Shown here: one piece after another, positions 47,201 through 53,343 of the stretch | Position numbering within the stretch: the stretch's first letter is position 1 | How the letters are laid out: each line of letters begins with the position of its first letter | Assembly: GCA_026983775.1 (NCBI GenBank) | Contig: JALSTK010000073.1 | Location: forward strand, 1-62,948 | Source: Calditrichia bacterium | GTDB taxonomy: Bacteria > Calditrichota > Calditrichia > Calditrichales > Calditrichaceae | DNA length: 62,948 nt | Direction of reading: 5' to 3' | Notes under the pieces: generated by a model | The model's database searches: none | Told to the model about the DNA's origin: nothing | What the model saw: the letters and a program-made list of their open reading frames with translations, nothing else | Position numbers and translations under genes: made by a program

Positions 47201-47408
47201 AGCCGTACTCTTCCCTGCCGTCTATAACCGTTATGGTCATTTGATTCAGGGTCACGGTCCCTATGTCGTTACCGGCCGGGTGCAGTCCGGCCTGCCGGGT
47301 TTATCCGAGGGACAGGGGACAAACTTGATGAATCTGATTGTGGGAAAAATAGAAGTTTTACAACTGAGCAAGGAAAAAATAGAATCGGCAATGATGGTCA
47401 TGGAATGA
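44235..47408 (+). CDS. dnaE2: DNA polymerase III alpha-type subunit, error-prone DnaE2 class
   Basis: About 1057 aa from the ATG at 44235, where the PHP domain begins (MTEFVHLHTHSYYSLLDG); a longer frame adds 24 AT-rich codons with no match. Catalytic acidic residues lie in PPDIDLDICWKNRD and the later VKMDLLGVRSL segment. Features of DnaE2/ImuC rather than replicative DnaE1 are the short length, KMDLLGVRSL, and NNQGGFYSAMAYVEEARRMGLTILPPDV. An OB-fold segment closes the protein. No imuA or imuB is next to it. G+C is clearly higher than its neighbours (37 of 60 in 44641-44700). Confidence 0.85.
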   Translation: MTEFVHLHTHSYYSLLDGVASPEELIRAAKRAGMKALALTDHNGLYGAVEFYQKAREYGLKPIIGAELGFDDGHRLVLLVKNEIGYRHLCHLISLGRINGGHNRFKLNIKDLKNHTVGLIALSAGREGHIYHLLNKRRFEEAARFAVHLSELFDGAFFLEMQYFTAQDTLVNMRLRDLGLANNIPLAAGNDVHFIEQKDWHLRRVLHAIDANTVQDNVQTAGTPQQFLKSAAEMQQLFKAFPEALANTCFIADSCRFEFQLGRPVFPSIELPEGETEFSYLWKKSFAGATIRYRPLTSAVIKRLEYELQTINDLGFAPYFLIVKDIVDYCHREHIPCVGRGSAADSLVSYVLQITQVDPLRHKLYFERFLNPERSDPPDIDLDICWKNRDRVLKYVYDRFGHERTAMICTFNTFQNRSAIRDVAKTFGLPEDEISRLTKHLPHYAPDRLEEAMRTLPELKALSIDFSLYENIMRIARRISDFPRHLSIHPGGVIIAPDRITFHTPLERAGKDLVISQYDMYSIEKLGLVKMDLLGVRSLSVITDTLKTIKESSTPSAHGLPHMLLLKKSNEISPLDLRIIPENDPQVTAFIRSGQTLGCFQLESPAMRGLLTKMRIEHVDDVITAVALIRPGASGSGMKEVYIRRRAGLEAVHYIHPTLKPALEDTYGVIIYQEQVLQVAHFVAGLTLGQADLLRRAMTKSRTKKDFLRLHDTFTQGAREHGLSSGQAETVWKFLAKFVGYGFNKAHSATYGVIAYQTAYLKYYFPAPYMCAVLNNQGGFYSAMAYVEEARRMGLTILPPDVHRSQKEFTCEQGAIRTGLQPVLDLTRRTMEAIVSERTKRPFRDLFDFVQRTRAGRKEVEHLIKVGALNSLHPNEPDLLLSAEIFFKNQKKSELTRMLTREIHLPPFNRCQKIINELELLGFAITAHPLTLYSEQIKRIKSVSSFQLSAYKNRRVTFVGWLVTMRRVTTAGNQLMKFLTLEDLQGLCEAVLFPAVYNRYGHLIQGHGPYVVTGRVQSGLPGLSEGQGTNLMNLIVGKIEVLQLSKEKIESAMMVME

Positions 47409-47502
47409 GAAAGAATGGACTACCTTCTGGAAAGCAACGAAGTAGTTTTAAATTAGGAATTGGGGGGAGAAAAAAAAATAAATCCTGCTTATAGACCTTC
47501 TT

Positions 47503-47544
47503 AAAAAAAAAGGTTTACAGAATTCTCACTATTTCCGTAAACCC
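47503..47544 (-). terminator. Rho-independent terminator of the stable-RNA array
   Basis: On the minus strand GGTTTACGGAA pairs with TTCTGTAAACC (11 bp with one G-U) around a 10-nt loop and is followed by nine T. It lies just downstream of tRNA-Leu. Confidence 0.85.
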
Positions 47545-47577
47545 TTGTTTATTCCCGAAGGAATCCCTTCGGTATTG

Positions 47578-47663
47578 TACCGGGGACCGGACTTGAACCG
47601 GTACGGAGTTTAACCTCCGAGGGATTTTAAGTCCCTTGTGTCTACCAATTCCACCACCCCGGC
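47578..47663 (-). tRNA. tRNA-Leu(UAA)
   Basis: 86 nt, with acceptor GCCGGGG pairing with CCCCGGT, a long class II variable arm (CGGAGGTTAAACTCCG) and T-arm GGTTCAAGTCC. Anticodon loop CTTAAAA gives UAA. CCA is not encoded. Last RNA of the minus-strand array. Confidence 0.95.
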
Positions 47664-47674
47664 AGATATATTTT

Positions 47675-47720
47675 TCGAGGCGACCAGCGGATTTGCCCGC
47701 CTAAGGCGGGTTGCAGACCT
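47675..47720 (-). pseudogene. tRNA-Cys 3'-half remnant with palindrome
   Basis: On the minus strand AGGTCTGCAA, then the palindrome CCCGCCTTAGGCGGG in place of the anticodon-stem/T-arm, then CAAATCCGCTGGTCGCCTCGA. The first and last blocks match tRNA-Cys. It begins 3 nt after the GIY-YIG stop, so the GIY-YIG gene lies between the intact tRNA-Cys and this partial copy. Confidence 0.75.
47696..47710. repeat. 15-nt palindrome CCCGCC-TAA-GGCGGG
   Basis: Same sequence at 48104-48118 in another broken tRNA-Cys copy; similar arms occur in tmRNA at 48865-48884. Confidence 0.85.
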
Positions 47721-47723
47721 GAT

Positions 47724-47972
47724 CTAATATCCTTGATCCCGCAGATACTCTCGTCCCCGGCCGGTCTTTAAAAACTTTTCCCGCTCCATTGCCGAGGTTT
47801 TATCGGCGAACACCTCGCTATATACCAATTCCAATGGTCTTCTGTTTCTTGTCGATTTTACGAGTCCTTTATTATGCTCTGCAAGCCTTCTTTGGATATT
47901 ACTCGTTGAACCTATATACCGTTTCCCGTCCTTTTTACTCCGCAGAACATAGACTCTGTATTCTTTCAACAT
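47724..47972 (-). CDS. Small GIY-YIG endonuclease-domain protein
   Basis: 82-aa single-domain GIY-YIG protein (UPF0213/YhbQ-like). It has VYVLRS as the GIY strand, RYIGST as the YIG strand, Arg-x2-EHN (RRLAEHNKG) and a later Glu in AMEREKFLK. The catalytic Tyr, Arg and Glu are present, so it may cut DNA. The ATG is only 2 nt after the end of tRNA-Cys and has no ribosome site of its own; after 3' processing of the tRNA the message would be almost leaderless. It is bracketed by tRNA-Cys sequence on both sides, which suggests it arrived or was duplicated with it. Confidence 0.85.
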   Translation of the reverse strand: MLKEYRVYVLRSKKDGKRYIGSTSNIQRRLAEHNKGLVKSTRNRRPLELVYSEVFADKTSAMEREKFLKTGRGREYLRDQGY

Positions 47973-47974
47973 CG

Positions 47975-48047
47975 AGGCGACGGCCGGATTTGAACCGGCG
48001 AATAAAGGTTTTGCAGACCTCTCCCTTAGCCACTTGGGTACGTCGCC
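47975..48047 (-). tRNA. tRNA-Cys(GCA)
   Basis: 73 nt with acceptor GGCGACG/CGTCGCC and discriminator U, anticodon loop CTGCAAA (GCA) and T-arm GCCGGTTCAAATCCGGC. Intact. A pseudo-copy lies upstream (48093-48163) and a 3'-half copy downstream (47675-47720). Confidence 0.95.
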
Positions 48048-48103
48048 TTATATTTCAGATTTCAAATTAATTCCACTCAACGGTCTGACTTCGAGCGGAT
48101 TCG

Positions 48104-48118
48104 CCCGCCTAAGGCGGG
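48104..48118. repeat. 15-nt palindrome CCCGCC-TAA-GGCGGG (second copy)
   Basis: Identical to 47696-47710 and in the same position of a tRNA-Cys copy. Confidence 0.85.
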
Positions 48119-48137
48119 TTGCAGACCTCTCCCTTAG

Positions 48138-48153
48138 TCCCGACTTATCGGGA
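48138..48153. repeat. 16-nt palindrome TCCCGA-CTTA-TCGGGA
   Basis: Sits inside the broken tRNA-Cys copy. A sister with loop CACG is at 48312-48327 inside a broken tRNA-Gly copy: same arms, different loop. Confidence 0.85.
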
Positions 48154-48181
48154 TACGTCGCTCTTTTTTTCCATAAAAAAG

Positions 48182-48254
48182 AGCGAGAGACGGGATTCGA
48201 ACCCGCGACCCCAACCTTGGCAAGGTTGTGCTCTACCAGCTGAGCTACTCTCGC
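48182..48254 (-). tRNA. tRNA-Gly(GCC)
   Basis: 73 nt with acceptor GCGAGAG/CTCTCGC and discriminator U, D-arm GCTCAGCTGGTAGAGC, anticodon stem CAACCTTGCCAAGGTTG giving GCC, and T-arm GCGGGTTCGAATCCCGT. Intact. Confidence 0.95.
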
Positions 48255-48288
48255 TTATAATATATCTACAACTATTTTGTTCTTTTCA

Positions 48289-48353
48289 TGCCAAGGTTAC
48301 CCCAACCTTGGTCCCGACACGTCGGGATGCTCTACCAGCTGAGCTACTCTCGC
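48289..48353 (-). pseudogene. Broken tRNA-Gly copy with palindrome
   Basis: On the minus strand GCGAGAGTAGCTCAGC and the rest of the 5' half are identical to tRNA-Gly up to GAGCA. Then the palindrome TCCCGACGTGTCGGGA follows, then CCAAGGTTGGGGT, and finally AACCTTGGC, an inverted piece of the anticodon stem. The 3' half and acceptor partner are missing. Confidence 0.8.
48312..48327. repeat. 16-nt palindrome TCCCGA-CACG-TCGGGA
   Basis: Occupies the 5' anticodon-stem position of the broken tRNA-Gly copy. Confidence 0.85.
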
Positions 48354-48414
48354 TTAATTTTCTTCATTAATAGCGCGCAAATATACAAGGAATTTCTGTT
48401 TGAGTCAATTTTTT

Positions 48415-48546
48415 TTAATCCCATCTTCCTTTGATTTTCTTTACCATTTTACGCTTTTGGAGTGCACTTTTACGGTTCGTTTTTTTGGCCTTGAACAATA
48501 ACCAAACAAAGAAAAATGATAAAATAATTAAAATGATACTTTCCAC
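48415..48546 (-). CDS. Possible small membrane protein
   Basis: 43 codons from a GTG at 48546. One hydrophobic segment (IILIILSFFFVWLLF) is followed by a strongly basic tail (KAKKTNRKSALQKRKMVKKIKGRW). It lies 17 nt after the tmRNA 3' end. The ribosome site is weak (GGAAA). A longer frame begins inside tmRNA and is not credible. I do not recognise it; it may be spurious. Confidence 0.3.
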   Translation of the reverse strand: MESIILIILSFFFVWLLFKAKKTNRKSALQKRKMVKKIKGRWD

Positions 48547-48563
48547 GATTTTCCGAAATAAAG

Positions 48564-48948
48564 TGGAGACGCCGGGAGTTGAACCCGGGTCCGAGCATGG
48601 ACCAATATGAACATCTACAACCATAGCCGATAAGTTAATCTCATCAACTAACCGGGTTATCGGCCGCCCAATTAGTTGACCAGCTCACAGAATTATGCAG
48701 AATTAAGAGTGAGCAATTTAATTCCGCAATCCGCCTGAAATCGGCGTTTTCCCCATCTCCGGCGAATTAGAGAAAAGGGAAAACGTGACCGCATTATTTA
48801 TGCAGCCAGTGCGTAATTATAATCGGCATTTACTTTTGCCCTGATCAGTTTTACCCCAAAAGGGCCCGCCAGTCGGCGGACGGGATAATCAGAAGCCCGG
48901 GTTGCTATTCATACCCTTCTCATGCCCGTCGAATCCAGAATCGTCCCC
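48564..48948 (-). ncRNA. ssrA: tmRNA
   Basis: 385 nt, single-piece transfer-messenger RNA. The tRNA-like ends pair (GGGGACG with CGTCTCC, discriminator A) and the T-arm GGGTTCAACTCCC lies near the 3' end. The reading frame GCC GAT TAT AAT TAC GCA CTG GCT GCA TAA encodes the tag ADYNYALAA, preceded by AAAAGTAAAT as the resume region. An upstream GCA in frame would give a longer tag, but the spacing from pseudoknot 1 favours GCC. First RNA of the minus-strand array; it rescues stalled ribosomes and marks peptides for proteolysis. Confidence 0.95.
48865..48884. repeat. GC-rich hairpin in tmRNA pseudoknot 1
   Basis: CCCGCC-AGTC-GGCGG-ac-GGG on the plus strand, between the two halves of the presumed first stem ATCCC/GGGGT. 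Its arms match the 15-nt palindromes in the tRNA copies, so it may be the same kind of insertion. Confidence 0.55.
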
Positions 48949-49160
48949 ATAGTGATATTTTCAATGAACTTTATTGAAAAAAGAAGGTGAACCGTTCAGT
49001 TAAGGCCGGGGGAAAGCCATTAAACTGAGGATGGTATCACCTTCTGAATTTCAAGACGAATATACAATCTTTATGCATCAAGTGCAATAAGGCCTTTCCC
49101 ACAGCTATTTAATTATATCAACGATCCGGAACAAAAATGGTTCACTTCCGATTCATCAAA

Positions 49161-50630
49161 TTACTTGATCTTTCCGGGAAGCATACGTGTATACAGCTCA
49201 ACATACTTATGGATTTGTTCCTCCCAGGAAAAATTTTGCAGCATGGCGCGACGTATTAATTTTTTCCACACATTTTTATGGGCATAGGTAGAAAGAGCAT
49301 ATTCCAGTGCCCACTGTAAACCGCTTTGTGTATAGTGTTCAAAAACAAATCCGGTTCCCTGCCCGGTACGCCAATCATAAGGTTGCACTGTATCTGCCAA
49401 TCCTCCTGTTTTTCGCACAACGGGAATCGTGCCGTATTTAAGACTGTATATTTGATTTAAACCACAGGGTTCGTATTTAGAAGGCATCACAAAAATATCG
49501 CTCCCTGCTTCGATTAAATGGGACAAGGGATAATCATATCCTTTAAAAAATACGGCTTTTTCGGGAAAACTACTCTGGATATAGTGTAAAAACTGCTCGT
49601 AGGATTCTTCTCCCGCTCCCAACACAATAAAACGTACATTATATTGCGCAAGGATTAATTCCAGGGTTCCACGCAGCAAGGCAATTCCCTTTTGTTCAGC
49701 CAAACGGGTGATCATCCCAATTACTGGAATCGAGCGGTCATAGCTTAGTCCCATCTTCTTTAAAAGAAATCGTTTATTCAAATTTTTGCCGCGTAAATTA
49801 TGTACAGAATAGGTATATGGGATCAGATTATCTTTTTGCGGGTCCCATTGCTGATAATCCACTCCGTTCAGAATACCAACCAAATCCTCTGACCGGTTTT
49901 GTAAATCCTTATGCAGTCCTTCTCCATAATCTGCCGTCTGGATTTCCCTGGCATAGGTTTCACTGACTGTGGATAATTTATGGGCATGTCTGATTCCCGT
50001 CCGTAAAAAATTCAATCGCCCATGATATAAATCCGAAGCGTCAAAATAGGTATAATAGGTATTGAGACCAAGATCGTTTATGACGTCGGCGCCAAAGCTT
50101 CCCTGGTAGCCGATATTATGAATGGTAAGCAGGGTCTTTGTATTATGAAACAAGCCGTCCCAGCTATAAAGCGTCTTTAAATAAACCGGAATCAGAGCGG
50201 TTTGCCAATCATTCAGATGAAAGATATGCGGAGCCCAGTTCATGCGCTGGCACAGTTCTATAGCAGCTCTGTTCAACAGGGCGAACCGTATCGGTTCATC
50301 CGCATCGTTTGTATAAAGGGAGGGACGTGCATAGAGCTCGGGACAATGAACCAAATAGACCGCGGCATCCGTTCCGGGTAATTGGGTTGTGTACATATGA
50401 TAAGTATAGTGTTTAGAACCCATCTGAATTTCACAGTTCAGGGCATATTCCACGGGATAGAACTGATAATTCCGGGTATCAATCGCTGCATAAAAAGGCA
50501 TAATGAGACGAATATCATGATGCTGTGCAGATAGATAACGGCCGAAAGCTTCCGAAACATCCGCTAAGCCTCCTGTCTTGGCAAAGGGAGCTATTTCCGA
50601 GCTGACCAGGCAAATCTTTAATGTCGACAC
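49161..50630 (-). CDS. glgA: Glycogen (starch) synthase
   Basis: GT5 glycosyltransferase that extends alpha-1,4-glucan from ADP- or UDP-glucose, cytosolic, 489 aa. The KTGGLADV substrate loop (Lys18) is at the N-terminus. HLNDWQTALIPVYL, TIHNIGYQG, the ITRLAEQKG nucleotide site and the C-terminal PSKYEPCGLNQIYSLKYGT with the retaining Glu are all present. The start is GTG with AAGGGA upstream. Works with GlgX (9.6-11.7 kb) in glycogen turnover; no glgB or glgC is in the window. Confidence 0.95.
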   Translation of the reverse strand: MSTLKICLVSSEIAPFAKTGGLADVSEAFGRYLSAQHHDIRLIMPFYAAIDTRNYQFYPVEYALNCEIQMGSKHYTYHMYTTQLPGTDAAVYLVHCPELYARPSLYTNDADEPIRFALLNRAAIELCQRMNWAPHIFHLNDWQTALIPVYLKTLYSWDGLFHNTKTLLTIHNIGYQGSFGADVINDLGLNTYYTYFDASDLYHGRLNFLRTGIRHAHKLSTVSETYAREIQTADYGEGLHKDLQNRSEDLVGILNGVDYQQWDPQKDNLIPYTYSVHNLRGKNLNKRFLLKKMGLSYDRSIPVIGMITRLAEQKGIALLRGTLELILAQYNVRFIVLGAGEESYEQFLHYIQSSFPEKAVFFKGYDYPLSHLIEAGSDIFVMPSKYEPCGLNQIYSLKYGTIPVVRKTGGLADTVQPYDWRTGQGTGFVFEHYTQSGLQWALEYALSTYAHKNVWKKLIRRAMLQNFSWEEQIHKYVELYTRMLPGKIK

Positions 50631-50921
50631 TAATTCCCTTAATTTTTATGATCACTTCGATGTATATGTTTTGGCGAACCAAACGGCAAAAATACAGTTT
50701 AATTTATAAGAGAATTGATTGCAATATTTTCATGGAAGAGGGGCATTGTTCTTTTTTAATTTTTTTGCTTTCTAAATTTGATAACTTTTAATACCTTTAT
50801 TCAAGGGACAAATAAAGAATATGCCCATTCCCCGGTTTATGGCATCTCTTCACAAGAAAGAAGAAAGGACTCGTTCTACACTATTTAATCGGATAAAATT
50901 GGTTTAACTGACAGGTATTTC

Positions 50922-53258
50922 ATGAAACTAAAATCCATGAGCAACGCTCTTAAAATTGAAAATATTCTTTGGCTACTGCTATTTGTACTTATTATCTTCA
51001 CAGCCGCAAATTCTCTTCGCGCCCAGAACGATCCATATAATGCCCTTATTAGCCGAGGACAAGACTTACAAAATCAAAGGTTTTTCGACCGGGCCGAAGA
51101 GTTCTACCGGCAAGCCGGAAAACTGAACCCTAAAAATCCCCGGGCCTGGCTTCAATTGGGAAAATTAAATTATATATTGCACCGATGGCACAGAGCCAAA
51201 CCATGGCTAAAAAAAGTAATTTATCTGCGTCCCAATCATATTGAAGCACATTATCTCTTAGCTATTTGCGATCGGGAAGATGCCGTCGGACGGGATCAGG
51301 TATTAATGCGCATCATGTGGCATAATTCTCAGAAAAATTTTAGAAAAGTTATCCAATTCGATTCCACTTACAAACAGGTATTTTATGAGTTCGCCCTGTT
51401 ACGTCGCAACCAGGATAATCATGAGGAAGCCATCGATCTGTGTTTAAAACAAATCAAAATAAAACCCCGTTTACCTCAACCGCGATACGAAATTTTCAAA
51501 TTATATGACCGCTTTCTTTATCTGGGCGGAGAAAGCTTTTTGTCCCTTTTTAAAAATACAGATAATTACCAGATTCATTGGCTAAAAAAACGAAAGAGTA
51601 AGTACGATCTTTATTTTTTAGGCGAAAAATATAGGCGACTGGGACGATTCTCGCAGGCGGATAGTATCTTTCGGAAACTTATCCGGGAGGAGCCCCTGCC
51701 TTTTTCAAAAACCCCTGTCTATCTGTCTCTGGTACGCTTGTATTATCAAACCGGTCACCCTCAATTAGCCGAGAAAACATACTGGAAGGCTGTGGATAAT
51801 CTGGACTCTTTCTTTGACATTCGATTTATTTATGATGATGCCAAATATATCATGTCCGACCAGGACCTGCACATATCTTTTAAAAACATTAATGCCATCA
51901 AAAAATTCTATCACCAATTTTGGAACCGGAAAAACCCTTTGGGCAGCACCACATATAATACGAGGTTAGAAGAACACTATCTTCGTTTAGTAGAAGCAGA
52001 AAAAAATTATATTTATCTTGGCATGCGTTTGTCTATCTACAATCCGGACCGTTTACATATCTTAAAAATTCCGGAGGTATTTTCCAGAAATGATAAGTTT
52101 AATGATCGGGGGATGATTTATATTCGTTATGGAAAACCGGATGACATCGCCCGCTCCACCGGACAGGATGTGCGTTCGAACGAGTCATGGCTATACAAAG
52201 CCACTCGTTATAATCCCCGCACGATCTTTCATTTTGAAGTATCCGAACATGCTCCTTCCAATGATTGGAAACTGGTAGCCGTACCGACCGATCCCAGGAT
52301 GCTGGAATCCCGTTTAGGCTGGGACCAAAATTTGGATCGTTACTACATGTCCGGCGATGCTCTGGAACAGAGTGCGGCACTTCATGAATTGGAAATGGAA
52401 GCGCAAAAAAACACATCCAGGGCATTAAGCAAGGACCGTCCCACCTGGAAAGGGATACAGACGATTCCCATCTATTTGGCCGCCGCTCGTTTCCGGGGCA
52501 ATAAAAATGTAAACGAATATGAAATTTTTATGAGCATGCCTCAGAAAAAACTGTTCCCCACTGGAAATTTTTCCAACCTGCACCTGCAATTCGGCATTGC
52601 TTTGTATGATTCCCTCTGGAATCAAATTTACAAAAAACAAATTACCGATTCCCTCTTTAATACCGATTCTCTGCATTTTTCCCATGAGCAATATTTACAT
52701 CTATTCGATGTTTCTTCGCCTCTGTCCAAACTCTATTTTGCCGTACATGTTCAGGACCTGGATAGTAACCGCATCGGAGGACATAAATTCGCCTTACATT
52801 ATAAACCGTTTTCAAAGCATCATCTGGAGCTGAGTGATCTCATCCTGGCCTATAACATCAAACGCACGGGGGGAAAAGGGCCTTTTATTCGTCATGGATT
52901 ACAAATTATACCCAACCCTACCCAACGCTTCGGGCAGGATCAATTAATTCATCTCTATTTTGAGATTTATGATCTCACGCCTTCGAACGAGCAAACCCGA
53001 TATCGAATTACCACAAAAATCGATCCGGTCAAACAGCCTGGCAATCTGTTCCGGGCCATCGCCAATTTGTTCAAAGGAAAGAGGAAGCAGTTCATTTCTA
53101 TCTCACGGGATCAACAAGGAGCCTCTCCCACATCCTATGAGTATTCCGCCTATGATATCCATGCGCTAAGTTCCGGAACATACCGTTTTTCCATTACCGT
53201 TCAGGATTTGATATCCGGAGAAAAACGAACACAGGATACCGTTTTCCAAATCGAATAA
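50922..53258 (+). CDS. Secreted TPR and GWxTD-family protein
   Basis: 778 aa. Signal/membrane segment near residues 14-34 (ILWLLLFVLIIFTAAN), then two or three TPR-like repeats (about 38-130: AEEFYRQAGKLNPKNPRAWLQLGKLNYI), a helical middle, and the GWxTD-type segment FNDRGMIYIRYGKPDDI (about 390) followed by the family's beta-rich half. The eponymous GWxTD is diverged to DKFND here. The family is common in Calditrichota, KSB1 and Gemmatimonadota; its role is unknown and probably periplasmic. Followed by the ABC-F gene 85 nt later. Confidence 0.85.
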   Translation: MKLKSMSNALKIENILWLLLFVLIIFTAANSLRAQNDPYNALISRGQDLQNQRFFDRAEEFYRQAGKLNPKNPRAWLQLGKLNYILHRWHRAKPWLKKVIYLRPNHIEAHYLLAICDREDAVGRDQVLMRIMWHNSQKNFRKVIQFDSTYKQVFYEFALLRRNQDNHEEAIDLCLKQIKIKPRLPQPRYEIFKLYDRFLYLGGESFLSLFKNTDNYQIHWLKKRKSKYDLYFLGEKYRRLGRFSQADSIFRKLIREEPLPFSKTPVYLSLVRLYYQTGHPQLAEKTYWKAVDNLDSFFDIRFIYDDAKYIMSDQDLHISFKNINAIKKFYHQFWNRKNPLGSTTYNTRLEEHYLRLVEAEKNYIYLGMRLSIYNPDRLHILKIPEVFSRNDKFNDRGMIYIRYGKPDDIARSTGQDVRSNESWLYKATRYNPRTIFHFEVSEHAPSNDWKLVAVPTDPRMLESRLGWDQNLDRYYMSGDALEQSAALHELEMEAQKNTSRALSKDRPTWKGIQTIPIYLAAARFRGNKNVNEYEIFMSMPQKKLFPTGNFSNLHLQFGIALYDSLWNQIYKKQITDSLFNTDSLHFSHEQYLHLFDVSSPLSKLYFAVHVQDLDSNRIGGHKFALHYKPFSKHHLELSDLILAYNIKRTGGKGPFIRHGLQIIPNPTQRFGQDQLIHLYFEIYDLTPSNEQTRYRITTKIDPVKQPGNLFRAIANLFKGKRKQFISISRDQQGASPTSYEYSAYDIHALSSGTYRFSITVQDLISGEKRTQDTVFQIE

Positions 53259-53343
53259 CATCCGTTTAAGGAAACTTAATTGTTTGAACCGTTTCATATA
53301 AATGAATACATTACCATAAGAACGATGGAAACGGCAGACAAAT

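Larger units (their letters stand above)
48093..48163 (-). pseudogene. Broken tRNA-Cys copy with two palindromes
   Basis: On the minus strand GAGCGACGTA, then the palindrome TCCCGATAAGTCGGGA in place of the D-loop, then CTAAGGGAGAGGTCTGCAA (match to tRNA-Cys), then CCCGCCTTAGGCGGG in place of the anticodon 3' stem and T-arm, then CGAATCCGCTC. The anticodon stem is lost, so it cannot act as a normal tRNA. Confidence 0.8.

Noticed and set aside
47675-48353. CRISPR-like repeats
   Set aside because: The repeats are palindromes inside tRNA-like sequence with no regular spacers and no cas genes.
48119-48370. Reading frame through the tRNA-Gly copies (RRDSNPRPQPWQGCA...)
   Set aside because: It is tRNA sequence read as protein, a familiar false annotation.
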